Assembly: GCF_013377085.1 (NCBI RefSeq)
Contig: NZ_JACAAX010000021.1
Coordinates: forward strand, 33,844-97,843
Source of the DNA: Rhodoplanes sp.
GTDB lineage: Bacteria > Pseudomonadota > Alphaproteobacteria > Rhizobiales > Xanthobacteraceae
Direction of reading: 5' to 3'
Length of the DNA: 64,000 bases
Positions 9,163 to 17,372 of the stretch are shown piece by piece (the first letter of the stretch is position 1; every line of letters starts with the position of its first letter). The translations under genes were made by a program, and so were the position numbers. Below the pieces are notes generated by a model. It saw only the letters and a program-made list of their open reading frames with translations. It did not search any database and was not told the DNA's origin.

Positions 9163-10095
9163 TCAGCGCCGTTCGACGGTCCGCACCGCCGCCCGCGGCG
9201 TCTCGTCCACGGTCAGGGTGAAGACGTCGGGGCGGGCATAGTGGCCGGCGACGTCGAAGTCGAACTTGGCCCGCGCCAGCGCGTCGAAGTCGAGATCGGC
9301 GGTGAGCAGGGCCTCCCCGTCGAACACCGGGCCGGCGAGCACGCATCCCTTCGGGTCGATGATGACGCTGCCGCCGCGCATCAGCAGCGCCTCGGGATCG
9401 TCCGTGATGCTGCACCGATAGTCGGCCGGGAAGTCGCCCCGGCGCAGCACCTGGCAGGCGCTCAGCACGAAGCAGCGGCCCTCGAAGGCGATGTGCCGCA
9501 TGGTCGGCAGCCAGCTCTCGCGGTCGTCGGCGGTCGGCGCGCAGTAGACCGACACGCCCTTGGCGTACATCGCCATGCGCAGCATCGGCATGTAATTCTC
9601 CCAGCAGATCACCGCGCCGAGGCGGCCGACCGGGGTGTCGAACACCGGCAGGGTCGAGCCGTCGCCGTAGCCCCAGATCAGCCGCTCGCCGGCGGTCGGC
9701 ATCAGCTTGCGGTGCTTACCCATGAGGCTGCCGTCGGACCCGAAGAACAGCGCCGTGCAGTAGACGGTGCCGAGTTCGCGCTCGATCACGCCGATCACCA
9801 CATGCATCCCGGCGGCAGCCGCCGCGGCGCCGATGCGCTCGGTCTCGGGCCCGGGCACGTCGATGGCCGCGTCGAAGTAGCGGCGGAACTCGTCGCGGCC
9901 CCGCTCGGTGCGCACCCCGATGCTGATGTCGTAGTCCGACCCCTTCGGATAGCCCGGGATCAGCGCCTCCGGGAACAGCACCAGGCCGCAGCCCTCCTGC
10001 CCCGCCGCCGCGATCCACTGCTCGACCTTGCCGATGGTCGCGTCGTTGTCGAACGGCACGGCCCCGATCTGGGCTACTCCCGCCTTGACGATCAT
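9163..10095 (-). CDS. Nitrilase, carbon-nitrogen hydrolase superfamily (310 aa)
   Basis: It is predicted to hydrolyse an organic nitrile to the carboxylate and ammonia in the cytoplasm. The Glu-Lys-Cys triad is visible: Glu in FPEALIPGYPKG (about 43), Lys in GKHRKLMPT (about 126), Cys in GAVICWENYMP (about 160). The block TAGERLIWGYGDGSTL after the lysine is characteristic of true nitrilases rather than amidases. Start: the ATG at 10095 has GGAG four bases upstream; an upstream in-frame ATG at 10128 would add 11 residues. It is the last gene of a minus-strand operon behind a liv-type ABC transporter, 103 bases after livF, which suggests the transporter brings in a nitrile or its product. The exact substrate is unknown. 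Confidence 0.88.
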   Translation of the reverse strand: MIVKAGVAQIGAVPFDNDATIGKVEQWIAAAGQEGCGLVLFPEALIPGYPKGSDYDISIGVRTERGRDEFRRYFDAAIDVPGPETERIGAAAAAAGMHVVIGVIERELGTVYCTALFFGSDGSLMGKHRKLMPTAGERLIWGYGDGSTLPVFDTPVGRLGAVICWENYMPMLRMAMYAKGVSVYCAPTADDRESWLPTMRHIAFEGRCFVLSACQVLRRGDFPADYRCSITDDPEALLMRGGSVIIDPKGCVLAGPVFDGEALLTADLDFDALARAKFDFDVAGHYARPDVFTLTVDETPRAAVRTVERR

Positions 10096-10198
10096 GTCCA
10101 CTCCAACGTCCTTCCTGGCCGTCCACATCGCACATCACGCCGATTCTTTCACCCCTCCCCGCAGGCGCGGCGAGGGAGCCCGGGCGTCGTGCCGTCCG

Positions 10199-10912
10199 TC
10201 ACACCATCAGATACTGCCGCTTCACCTCGGGCTGCTGCTCCAGGTCTTCGAGGCGGCCGGCGTAACGCACGCGGCCGCCCTCGATGATGTAGGCGCGCTC
10301 GGCCACCCGGGCCGCGAAGGCGAGGTTCTGCTCGGCGAACAGGATGGCGAGTCCGGTGTCCTTGAGGTGCTCGATCTGGCGCGTCAGCTCCTGCACCACC
10401 ACGGGCGCCAGGCCCTCGACCGGCTCGTCGAGCAGGAGCAGCGCCGGGTTGCCCATCAGGGCGCGCCCGACGGTCAGCATCTGCTGCTCGCCGCCGCTGA
10501 GATAGCCGCCGGCGCGGCCGTCGAGCTCGGCGAGCTTGGGGAACAGCGCGTAGATGCGCTCGATCGTCCACGGCTCGAGGCCGGCCCGCGCCGCCGGCTT
10601 GACGGCGATCTCGAGATTGTCCCGCACCGTGAGGTCGGGGAAGATCAGCCGCTCGTCCGGCGCATAGCCGAGACCCAGCCGGGCGATCTGGTGCGGCGCG
10701 AGGCCGATCAGATCATGCCCGTCGAAGCTCACGGTTCCGGTGCGGTGAGCGACCAGGCCCATGATGCTCTTCAGGGTCGTGCTCTTGCCGACCCCGTTGC
10801 GCCCGAGCAGGCACACGCATTCCCCGGCCCGCACCTCGAGGGCGATCCCGAACAGGATGTGGCTGGTGCCGTAATAGGCATTGAGATCCGCGACCTCGAG
10901 CCCGTCGCTCAT
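10199..10912 (-). CDS. livF: LivF-like branched-chain-type ABC transporter ATPase (237 aa)
   Basis: This is one of the two ATPases that drive a LIV-type importer at the inner membrane. Walker A is GRNGVGKST (about 37-45), the signature LSGGEQQ, and Walker B LLLLDEPVEGLAP. The phrase FPDLTVRDNLEIA and the C-terminal YIIEGGRVRYAG are typical of LivF. Its ATG overlaps the livG stop as ATGA. It is followed by a short GC-rich gap and then the nitrilase gene. The symbol reflects family only; the imported compound is probably a nitrile, amide or amino-acid-like molecule rather than leucine. Confidence 0.88.
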   Translation of the reverse strand: MSDGLEVADLNAYYGTSHILFGIALEVRAGECVCLLGRNGVGKSTTLKSIMGLVAHRTGTVSFDGHDLIGLAPHQIARLGLGYAPDERLIFPDLTVRDNLEIAVKPAARAGLEPWTIERIYALFPKLAELDGRAGGYLSGGEQQMLTVGRALMGNPALLLLDEPVEGLAPVVVQELTRQIEHLKDTGLAILFAEQNLAFAARVAERAYIIEGGRVRYAGRLEDLEQQPEVKRQYLMV

Positions 10913-11688
10913 GCCTGCCCCCCGAGATAGATGCTCTGCACCTCGTCGTTCGCCCGCACCTCGGCGGGCGAGCCCGACAGGATCATGCGGCCGCGATGCA
11001 GCAGCGTGATGCGCCGGGCGTGATTGAACACCACCGACATGTCGTGCTCGGTGAACAGGATGGTGAGGCCGTGCGACTCGTTGAGATCGTCGACCAGCGC
11101 CATGGTTTCGCGGGTCTCCTCCAGGCTCATGCCGGCGGTCGGCTCGTCGAGCAGCAGCAGGCGCGGCTCGCCGGCGAGCGCCAGCGCGAGCTCGAGCTTC
11201 TTCTTGTCGCCCTGCGACAGCTCGCCCGCAGGTACGTGACGACGATCGGCGAGCCGGCACAGCGCCAGGATCTCCTCGGTGCGGTCGAGCGCCACGCGGC
11301 GCGCGTCGCTGAAGAAGTCGAAGGCCCGGCCGCGGCGCACCTGCACGGCGGAGCGGACGTTCTCCAGCACGGTGAGGCGGTTGAAGATGCTGCTCACCTG
11401 GAACGCCCGCGACATGCCGCGCCGGGCGATCTCGTGCGGCGGCAGGCCGGTGACGTCCTGCCCGTCGAACGTCACCGACCCGGCATCGGGCCGGTGGCGG
11501 CCGCTCACCAGGGCGAAGAAGGTGCTCTTGCCCGCCCCGTTGGGGCCGATGATCGCCTCCTTGGCGCCGCGCGCCAGGGTGAAGCTCACGTCGTTGGTGG
11601 CGCGCAGGCCGCCGAAGTCCTTGGTCAGGCCGCGAGTCTCGAGGATCGTGTCGGTCGCCGCGACGGTCTCGATCGGGGTCACGGTCAC
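10909..11688 (-). CDS. livG: LivG-like branched-chain-type ABC transporter ATPase (259 aa)
   Basis: This is the second ATPase of the importer. Walker A is GPNGAGKST, followed by the LivG-type GMSRAFQVSSIFNRLTVLEN, the signature LSQGDKKKLELALAL and Walker B LLLLDEPTAGMS. The signature reads LSQGDKKK in place of the usual LSxGxQR; this variant is common in urea- and amide-type LivG relatives. The GTG start at 11688 overlaps the livM stop (GTGA), and the stop overlaps the livF start (ATGA), so livM-livG-livF are tightly coupled. Confidence 0.87.
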   Translation of the reverse strand: MTVTPIETVAATDTILETRGLTKDFGGLRATNDVSFTLARGAKEAIIGPNGAGKSTFFALVSGRHRPDAGSVTFDGQDVTGLPPHEIARRGMSRAFQVSSIFNRLTVLENVRSAVQVRRGRAFDFFSDARRVALDRTEEILALCRLADRRHVPAGELSQGDKKKLELALALAGEPRLLLLDEPTAGMSLEETRETMALVDDLNESHGLTILFTEHDMSVVFNHARRITLLHRGRMILSGSPAEVRANDEVQSIYLGGQA

Positions 11689-12689
11689 GGCTCGCCCCTC
11701 CGCTTCGCCTTCAGCCATCCGTCGACGACCGACAGGAGCCCGCCGGGCAGGAACAGGACCATGGCCAGGATGACGAGGCCGATGGTGAGCGGCCAGTAGA
11801 TGGTGAAGCGCGTCACATAGGAGTTGAGCCCGGTGTAGACGATCGAGCCGACCAGCGGTCCGGCGAAGTAGCCGGCGCCGCCGATCAGCGACATGAACAC
11901 CGGCACGCCCGACTGCGCCCAGCCGAGCAGCGTCGGCGACACCGAGCGGGCGAACGGCCCCCACAGGGCGCCGGCGAGGCCGGCGAAGCTGCCCGCCAGC
12001 ACGAAATTGACCAGCATCACCCGGCGCACGTCGATGCCCAGGAACGCCGTGCGGGCCGGGTTGTCGCGTAAGAGCCGCAGCGTGTAGCCGAACGGCGAGC
12101 GGGTGATCCGCCACAAGAGCGCGGCGGCGAGCGCCACCACGACGAAGGTGAAATAGTAATAGACGACCGGCGATTTCAGCAGCGGCGGCGGCATCAGCCC
12201 CTGGATGCCGTCGTCGCCCTTGGTGAAGCTGTACCAGGAGAACACCACGTAGAAGATCAGCTCGCCGAACGCCATCGACAGCATGGCGAAGTAGATCCCG
12301 GTGAGGCGCACGCAGAAATAGCCGACCACGAGCGCCCCCAGCGCCGAGACCGGCACGGCCGCCAGAATCGCCAGCAGGAACGTGATGGTCCCGAGCCCGC
12401 CCGCCGCGGTCAGCGGCTGCAGGATCAGCGCCGTCGTGTAGGCGCCGAGCCCGAAAAAGGCGGCATGCCCGAACGAGATCTGCCCCATGAAGCCGTGGAT
12501 CAGGTTGAAGCTCAGGGCGAACAGGCCGAGGATCAGGATCTCGGTGCCGACCACCAGGATGAACTCGCCCGGGATCAGCGGCAGCAGCACGAACAGCACG
12601 GCGAGCACGAGCAGCACCGGGATGGAGATGTCGAGCCGGTCGCGCGCCGCGGCCAGCAGGGATGCCGACAGGAGGGATTTCTGGCTCAT
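11685..12689 (-). CDS. livM: LivM-like ABC permease (334 aa)
   Basis: Inner-membrane permease of the LIV importer, with about nine to ten hydrophobic segments and the family's loop signature QISFGHAAFFGLGAYTTA at about residues 75-92. It also has LRDNPARTAFLGIDVRR, the contact region for the ATPases. Start: the ATG at 12689 has GAGGA upstream and skips a shadow extension. It lies 16 bases after livH and overlaps livG by 4 bases. Confidence 0.88.
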   Translation of the reverse strand: MSQKSLLSASLLAAARDRLDISIPVLLVLAVLFVLLPLIPGEFILVVGTEILILGLFALSFNLIHGFMGQISFGHAAFFGLGAYTTALILQPLTAAGGLGTITFLLAILAAVPVSALGALVVGYFCVRLTGIYFAMLSMAFGELIFYVVFSWYSFTKGDDGIQGLMPPPLLKSPVVYYYFTFVVVALAAALLWRITRSPFGYTLRLLRDNPARTAFLGIDVRRVMLVNFVLAGSFAGLAGALWGPFARSVSPTLLGWAQSGVPVFMSLIGGAGYFAGPLVGSIVYTGLNSYVTRFTIYWPLTIGLVILAMVLFLPGGLLSVVDGWLKAKRRGEP

Positions 12690-12705
12690 GGCCGCGTCCT
12701 CTTTC

Positions 12706-13599
12706 TCACGACCGCATCTCGGTGCCGAACAACCCATAGGGCCGCCAGATCAGCACCGCCACCAGGATGACGAAGATCACGGCGAGTGCCCCGTCCGGCC
12801 AGATCAGGACCGAGAAGGAGTAGACGATGCCGACCAGCAGCGAGGCGACCAGCGTTCCGGCGATGCTGCCGAAGCCGCCGATCACCACCACGGCGAAGCA
12901 CTGGATGATGAGATCCATGTCGAGGCCGAGGCCGATCGGGATGATCGGCAGGAAGACGCCGGCGGAAAAGCCCGCGATGGCGACCCCGAGCGCGAACACC
13001 ATGGCGTAGATGGTGGGAATGCGGATGCCGAGCGCCGAGACCATGTCGCGGCTGTAGACGGCGGCGCGGACGATCTTGCCGATGCGGGTGCGGGCCAGGA
13101 ACCACCACAGGAAGGTCGCGACCACGGCCCCTGACCCGATGATCACGAACAGATAGGGATTGATGAAGGAGTCGAACACCGGCCAGGCCTCGATCGGCAG
13201 CACGATGCGACGGTTCTGCACGCCCCAGATCATCTTGATCAGGTCGCCGATGATCAGGATCAGCGCGAAGGTGAGCAGGAGCTGCTCGGGCAGCTCGCGG
13301 CCGTACATGCGGCGGATCAGGAACCGCTCGAGCAGCCAGCCGACGACGAACAGGATGGCGGTCGAGCCCAGCACGGCCGGCACCAGCAGCAGCAGCGACG
13401 GCTCGAACTGCGTCGCCAGCGCCGTGTAGAGCGAGAAGGTGATGTAGCCGCCGAGCAGCCACAAAGTGGCGTGGGCGAAATTGAGGATGTTCATCACCCC
13501 GAAGATCAGCGACAGGCCCGCCGACAGCAGGAACAGCATCATGCCGCGGCTCAGCCCGCTCAGAAGCTGGATCAGGAAGCTGCCGAAATCCATGGACAT
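12706..13599 (-). CDS. livH: LivH-like ABC permease (297 aa)
   Basis: Partner permease of the importer. It starts with an amphipathic lead (MSMDFGSFLIQLLSGLSRGMMLF), then GVMNILNFAHATLWLLGGY, which is the LivH signature near the N-terminus. It also has VYSRDMVSALGI, the ATPase contact loop, and ends with WRPYGLFGTEMRS. ATG at 13599 is chosen with GAGGA about 7-11 bases upstream. A palindromic repeat at 13642-13838 separates it from the upstream binding-protein gene. Confidence 0.88.
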   Translation of the reverse strand: MSMDFGSFLIQLLSGLSRGMMLFLLSAGLSLIFGVMNILNFAHATLWLLGGYITFSLYTALATQFEPSLLLLVPAVLGSTAILFVVGWLLERFLIRRMYGRELPEQLLLTFALILIIGDLIKMIWGVQNRRIVLPIEAWPVFDSFINPYLFVIIGSGAVVATFLWWFLARTRIGKIVRAAVYSRDMVSALGIRIPTIYAMVFALGVAIAGFSAGVFLPIIPIGLGLDMDLIIQCFAVVVIGGFGSIAGTLVASLLVGIVYSFSVLIWPDGALAVIFVILVAVLIWRPYGLFGTEMRS

Positions 13600-13641
13600 G
13601 AGGAGATCCTCGAATTGCCCGAAAAGTGCTGGACCCGATTT

Positions 13642-13838
13642 ACCCTCCCCTGGGTTTCGCGGCTTCGCCGCGACGGGAGGGTCGGGGCGCGCGAAGCGCG
13701 CACCGGGGTGGGGTGAGAGCCCCGGGCGCAGGACTCGAAATGGGAGAAGCCCCACCAAGCCGCGCCGCTGTCACCCCCTCCCGGCGCTCCGCGCTGTCGC
13801 GCGGAGCGCCGACCTCCCCCCTCCAGGGGGAGGTGAAG
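13642..13838. repeat. Palindromic repeat between binding-protein and livH genes
   Basis: About 197 bases of stacked inverted repeats: ACCCTCCC... GGGAGGGT, a stem GTTTCGCGGCTTCGCCGCGAC, and CGGCGCTCCGCG against CGCGGAGCGCCG. A terminal hairpin CACCTCCCCC... GGGGGAGGTG is present on the other side (13813-13834). It is related in style to 974-1117 and 47204-47326. Its place directly between a periplasmic binding-protein gene and its permease gene resembles the position of REP elements in the E. coli malE-malF gap. Confidence 0.75.
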
Positions 13839-13865
13839 ACAGAGACGGCGCCCTGCTCCGCCGCG

Positions 13866-15158
13866 TCAGGCCCGCGGCTTCTGGATCTTGCGGACCTCGT
13901 CGCAGGTCTTCGGCGTCCAGCAGTCGCGGCCCTGCACGACGATCAGGCTCTTCGGATCGAAGATCGGGAACGGATAGTCCGGCGTGTCGACCACGGCGCC
14001 CAGATAGGACGGGCAATCGAGCTGGTTGTTGCAGTCGCGGAAGGCGAGGTTGCCGCGGCAGGTCTCGATGGTCGCGCCGGTCATCGCCTTGCGGACCGCC
14101 TCGGTCTCGATCGACCCGGTCCTGGTGACGATCTGCTCGAGGGCGTACAGCGAGTCGAAATACATGCAGGCGAAATCGTCCGGCCAGTCGTCCTTGCCGA
14201 ACTTCGCCTGGTACAGCGCGATGTATTTCCGCGTCAGCGGATACTCCATCAGGGCGAAGAACGGCGCCCGGCCGAGCCCGATGATGCCGCGCGGCAGCGT
14301 CTTGCGCTGCTGCATCAGCTCGGTCACCGGCAGGAACACGCCCGGATAGGCGACCCGCTGGAAGAAGCCGGCCGGCTTGGCCTGCTGCAGGAAGGTCTCG
14401 TTGTCCTTGCCGGCGATGGCGCCGAACACGAAGTCCGGCTTCATCGCCATGATGGCGGTGATGTAGGAGGTGAAGTCGGTCTCGCCGAGCTTCGCCCAGA
14501 ACTCCCGCATCAGCCTGGTCTCGGGCGACACCTGGCCGAGCTCGGAAACGAAGACCTTCTGGGCGTCGCGGCCCCATTCGTAGTCGAGCCCGATGGTCAC
14601 ATAGTTCTTCCAGCCCTTCTCCTTGATCATGCGGGCGACGGCGACCACGGTCGCCGAGGACTGCATCTGCGAGTTGGGGCCGAGCAGGAACGCATAGGGC
14701 GTGTAGTTCTCGTTGACGATCTTCGACGAGTTGCTGGTGGCCGCGAGCAGCAGCACCTTGTACTCGTGGACGATCTCCTGCACCGCCATGGCGACCGCCG
14801 AGGACCACGACCCGATGATGGTCTTCACCTTGTCGTTCAGGATCATCGAGCGCGCCTCGCGGGCGCCGACGTCCGGCTTGGTCTGGTCGTCGCGGAAGAT
14901 CAGCTCGATCGGATGCTTGCCGAGAAACCCGCCGCGCTGGTTGATCTCGGCGGCGACCAGCGGCAACCCCTTGATGGGCCGCTCCGAATAGTTCGCGCCG
15001 GTGCCGGTCGAGGGCAGCAGCACGCCGATGCGGTACGGCTCGGCGCCCTGGGCGAAGCCGAGCCGCGGCCGCACGGCCACGGCCCCGCTGGCCAGCGTGG
15101 CGACGACGAACTGCCGGCGGTCGATGCCGGCGAGCATGGACTTCACGTGATCGGACAT
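13866..15158 (-). CDS. LIV-type periplasmic substrate-binding protein (430 aa)
   Basis: Periplasmic receptor of the LIV-type importer (peripla_BP_6 family). The leader has a twin-arginine-like start (GIDRRQFVVATLASGAVAV) and a cut near AQGA at about residue 38. The mature part opens with YRIGVLLPSTGTGANYSERPIKG, followed by GGFLGKHPIELIFRDDQTKPDVG and KTIIGSWSSAVAMAV, the ligand-cleft pieces of the family. Several cysteines cluster at the C-terminal end (ETCRGN, RDCNNQLDCPSY, RDCWTPKTCDE), suggesting disulfides. It is the second gene of the operon, 17 bases after the GntR regulator. The ligand is unknown; the nitrilase at the operon's end suggests a nitrile or amide. Confidence 0.85.
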   Translation of the reverse strand: MSDHVKSMLAGIDRRQFVVATLASGAVAVRPRLGFAQGAEPYRIGVLLPSTGTGANYSERPIKGLPLVAAEINQRGGFLGKHPIELIFRDDQTKPDVGAREARSMILNDKVKTIIGSWSSAVAMAVQEIVHEYKVLLLAATSNSSKIVNENYTPYAFLLGPNSQMQSSATVVAVARMIKEKGWKNYVTIGLDYEWGRDAQKVFVSELGQVSPETRLMREFWAKLGETDFTSYITAIMAMKPDFVFGAIAGKDNETFLQQAKPAGFFQRVAYPGVFLPVTELMQQRKTLPRGIIGLGRAPFFALMEYPLTRKYIALYQAKFGKDDWPDDFACMYFDSLYALEQIVTRTGSIETEAVRKAMTGATIETCRGNLAFRDCNNQLDCPSYLGAVVDTPDYPFPIFDPKSLIVVQGRDCWTPKTCDEVRKIQKPRA

Positions 15159-15175
15159 GGTCCCTTGTCCCTTCG

Positions 15176-15859
15176 CTAACGTGCCGTGAACGGCGCGAAT
15201 TGCATGGTCGCGGTCGACGCCGCCGCGATGGCGTCGTGGGCCATCCCGAGGTGGCGGCGCAGGACGGCCTTGGCGGCCTTGCGGTCGCCGCGCTCGATGG
15301 CGGTGAAGATGTCGCGGTGGTCGGCCCGGAACTGATCGATCAGGGGCGTCATGGCCGCGACGTTAACGCTGACCCACCCGGTCAGGTAGAACTGCTCCAG
15401 CATGCCGAGCAGGAAGCTGTTGCCGCCGAGATCCGCGATGGCGGCGTGGAACTCCGAGTCGAGCTGGAAGGAGCGGGCGTCGTAGAAGGGCGGCGTATAG
15501 GCGAGATAGCGGTCGAGCGCCGTCGCCAGCCGGTCGATCGACCGCGACGCCCGGTTGTCGATCGCATAGTCGATCGCCAGCCACTCCATCCGGATGCGCA
15601 GGTCGTACATCTGCCGGATCTCGTCGGCCGACAGCTCGCGGACATAGAAGCCGCGGTTCTGGTGCGAGACCACGAGCCCCTCGGACTCGAGCCGGGCCAG
15701 CGCCGTGATGATCGGCGTCTTGCTCATCCCCAGCGTCTCTTCGAGATCCCGGTAGATGATCTTCTGGCCCGGCGGCAGCCGGCGCTGGAACAACAGGTTC
15801 TTGATCGCCTGATAGGCCGCGAGGTCCTTCGAGAGCGCCTTGGGCGGGGCAGCGGCCAT
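15176..15859 (-). CDS. GntR-family regulator, FCD type, of the nitrilase operon (227 aa)
   Basis: The N-terminal winged helix spans about residues 10-75 (PPGQKIIYRDLEETLGMSKTPIITALARLESEGLV), followed by an all-helical FCD ligand-binding domain (MYDLRIRMEWLAIDYAI, and the His metal ligands in SEFHAAIADLGGN and HRDIFTAIERGD). FCD regulators usually repress catabolic operons and release DNA when they bind an acid or amide inducer. The gene is the first of the operon with the ABC transporter and nitrilase, so it is likely autoregulated. A perfect palindrome lies 23-38 bases before its ATG. A good Shine-Dalgarno GGAGA precedes the ATG at 15859. Confidence 0.88.
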   Translation of the reverse strand: MAAAPPKALSKDLAAYQAIKNLLFQRRLPPGQKIIYRDLEETLGMSKTPIITALARLESEGLVVSHQNRGFYVRELSADEIRQMYDLRIRMEWLAIDYAIDNRASRSIDRLATALDRYLAYTPPFYDARSFQLDSEFHAAIADLGGNSFLLGMLEQFYLTGWVSVNVAAMTPLIDQFRADHRDIFTAIERGDRKAAKAVLRRHLGMAHDAIAAASTATMQFAPFTAR

Positions 15860-15881
15860 GGTCGGCAGGTCTCCTGCGGCT

Positions 15882-15897
15882 AAATCTGATCAGATTT
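15882..15897. promoter_or_regulatory. 16-bp perfect palindrome, likely GntR operator
   Basis: AAATCTGATCAGATTT reads the same on both strands and lies 23 bases upstream of the regulator's ATG. It is AT-rich in a GC-rich setting, as expected for a promoter-overlapping operator of the autoregulated operon. The assignment to this regulator is inference from position. Confidence 0.6.
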
Positions 15898-16040
15898 CTG
15901 ATGAGATACAAGATCAAAAATGGGGCAGATGCACAAGGGCGCGGCGGGTCCGCACCGCGATTATCGCTGCTCATCGATGTATCGCGATCGCGCCGGCGCC
16001 CGGCGGCATGGTGCCGCGGCGCCGCGGCGCCGCGCTCGCC

Positions 16041-16062
16041 GGCCCGGTGACGTCACCGGGCC
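16041..16062. promoter_or_regulatory. 22-bp perfect palindrome downstream of the patatin gene
   Basis: GGCCCGGTGACGTCACCGGGCC is perfectly symmetric with no loop. It lies 19 bases after the stop of the patatin gene and about 180 bases upstream of the GntR gene. It could be a factor-independent stop without a T-run, or a dimeric protein site. The whole 221-bp gap 15860-16080 holds only this and the operator at 15882-15897. Confidence 0.45.
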
Positions 16063-16080
16063 GAGATCACCGGTTCCGCC

Positions 16081-17115
16081 TCACAAAAACTTCGCCGCGA
16101 CGTCGAGGGTGGAGCTTCGGCCGACCTGCTCGATATTGGCGGCGAGCCAGGTTCGGGCGGCCTGGCGACCCTGCTCGTGCAGCCGGGACAGCAAGCCCCA
16201 ATCGGGATGAAACTGGGTCACGGCACCGAGCTCGGCCATGTCGGCGTCGTCGCCGATCCAGTGCATGAACATGCGGGGATGCTTGTCGGCGTCGAGCTCG
16301 TGCTGATCGATCAACCGCGTCACGAAGGCGACTGCCCGCATCTCGCGCATCAGCGACGAGTTGAAGCTGATCTCGTTCATCCGGTGCATCACCTCGGCGG
16401 CGGTGCGCGGCAGCTCGGGCCGCACGATGGCGCCCACCTGGACGACGATCACGTCACGGGCGCCGTCGCGATAGACCAGCGGATAGATCGCCGGATTACC
16501 GAGGAAACCGCCGTCCCAATAGTATTCGCCGGCGACCTCGACGGCCTGGTAATAGGGCGGCAGGCAGGCCGAGGCGAGCACGGTCTCGACCGTGATACGG
16601 GGCGTCTCGAACACGGCGAGTTTGCCGGTGCGGACATTGGTGGCGCCGAGAAAAAGGCGGACCGGCGCAACCGCGTTCATCCGCTCGAAGTCGATCGCCT
16701 CGAGCAGCAGCTTGCGCAGCGGGTTGAAGCGGAACGGGTTGAGCAGATCGGGCGGCAGGCTGTGGGTCAGCGCGTGCACGGCCGCATGCGAGGGCATGTA
16801 TTCGGGCGGCAGCCCGAACGCCTGGGCGAGCCGGTCGAACGACGACCACGCCATCCCGAAAAGCTGCTCCATGCGCGACACCTCGCGCCAGAACGCAGCG
16901 AGCTTGTCACGCGCCCCGGTCGAGCCGCCGGCCGCGAGGCCGTCGGCGAACAGCACCGCGTTGATGGCGCCGGCGCTGGTCGCGCTGATCGCCTCCACCG
17001 ACAGGCGGCCATCCTCCAGGATGGCATCGAGCACGCCCCAGGCGAAGGCGCCGTGCGCGCCGCCACCCTGCAGGGCGAGCGACACGGGTTTTTGGGCGGG
17101 GGCGGCGTCAGCCAT
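16081..17115 (-). CDS. Patatin-like phospholipase (344 aa)
   Basis: A soluble Ser-Asp-dyad lipid acyl hydrolase. The oxyanion loop is LALQGGGAHGAF (about residues 13-24), the nucleophile Ser47 sits in SATSAGA, and the Asp is in YYWDGGFLGNP (about 205). The elbow has Ala where most members have Gly (A-T-S-A-G instead of G-T-S-A-G), which a few active members share. The C-terminal region (SSLMREMRAVAFVTRLIDQ, MHWIGDDADMAELGA) is typical of the RpoD-anti/PHB-associated patatin group that act on lipids or polyhydroxyalkanoate granules. It stands alone. Its substrate cannot be read from sequence. Confidence 0.85.
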   Translation of the reverse strand: MADAAPAQKPVSLALQGGGAHGAFAWGVLDAILEDGRLSVEAISATSAGAINAVLFADGLAAGGSTGARDKLAAFWREVSRMEQLFGMAWSSFDRLAQAFGLPPEYMPSHAAVHALTHSLPPDLLNPFRFNPLRKLLLEAIDFERMNAVAPVRLFLGATNVRTGKLAVFETPRITVETVLASACLPPYYQAVEVAGEYYWDGGFLGNPAIYPLVYRDGARDVIVVQVGAIVRPELPRTAAEVMHRMNEISFNSSLMREMRAVAFVTRLIDQHELDADKHPRMFMHWIGDDADMAELGAVTQFHPDWGLLSRLHEQGRQAARTWLAANIEQVGRSSTLDVAAKFL

Positions 17116-17178
17116 CGATTCCGGCCCCGCGCTTCGTCGTCACCTCTCCCCGGTGAGAGACTCTGTAGGCTTGTCCTG

Positions 17179-17299
17179 GTCGTTCCGGGGCGGCACGCAA
17201 GCGCCGAGCCCGGACCCCATAACCCCTGTCTGTCGTGAGCCACTGATGCAGGGCGTATGGATTCCGGGCTCGCGGGCTGCGCCCGCACCCCGGAATGAC
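17179..17299. repeat. Palindromic repeat (GTCGTTCCGGGG...CCCCGGAATGAC)
   Basis: The outer arms GTCGTTCCGGGG and CCCCGGAATGAC pair, with inner GC-rich stems (CGCGGGCTGCGCCCGC). It lies between the patatin gene start (17115) and the stop of the PPK2 gene (17373). The rest of this 257-bp gap shows no gene. Confidence 0.7.
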
Positions 17300-17372
17300 G
17301 GGCTGTGTAAAGCGCTTCCTCGAGGAGAGGGTAAGACGCACCCGCGGCAAGCTTCGAAGGATCAAGTTCCCC

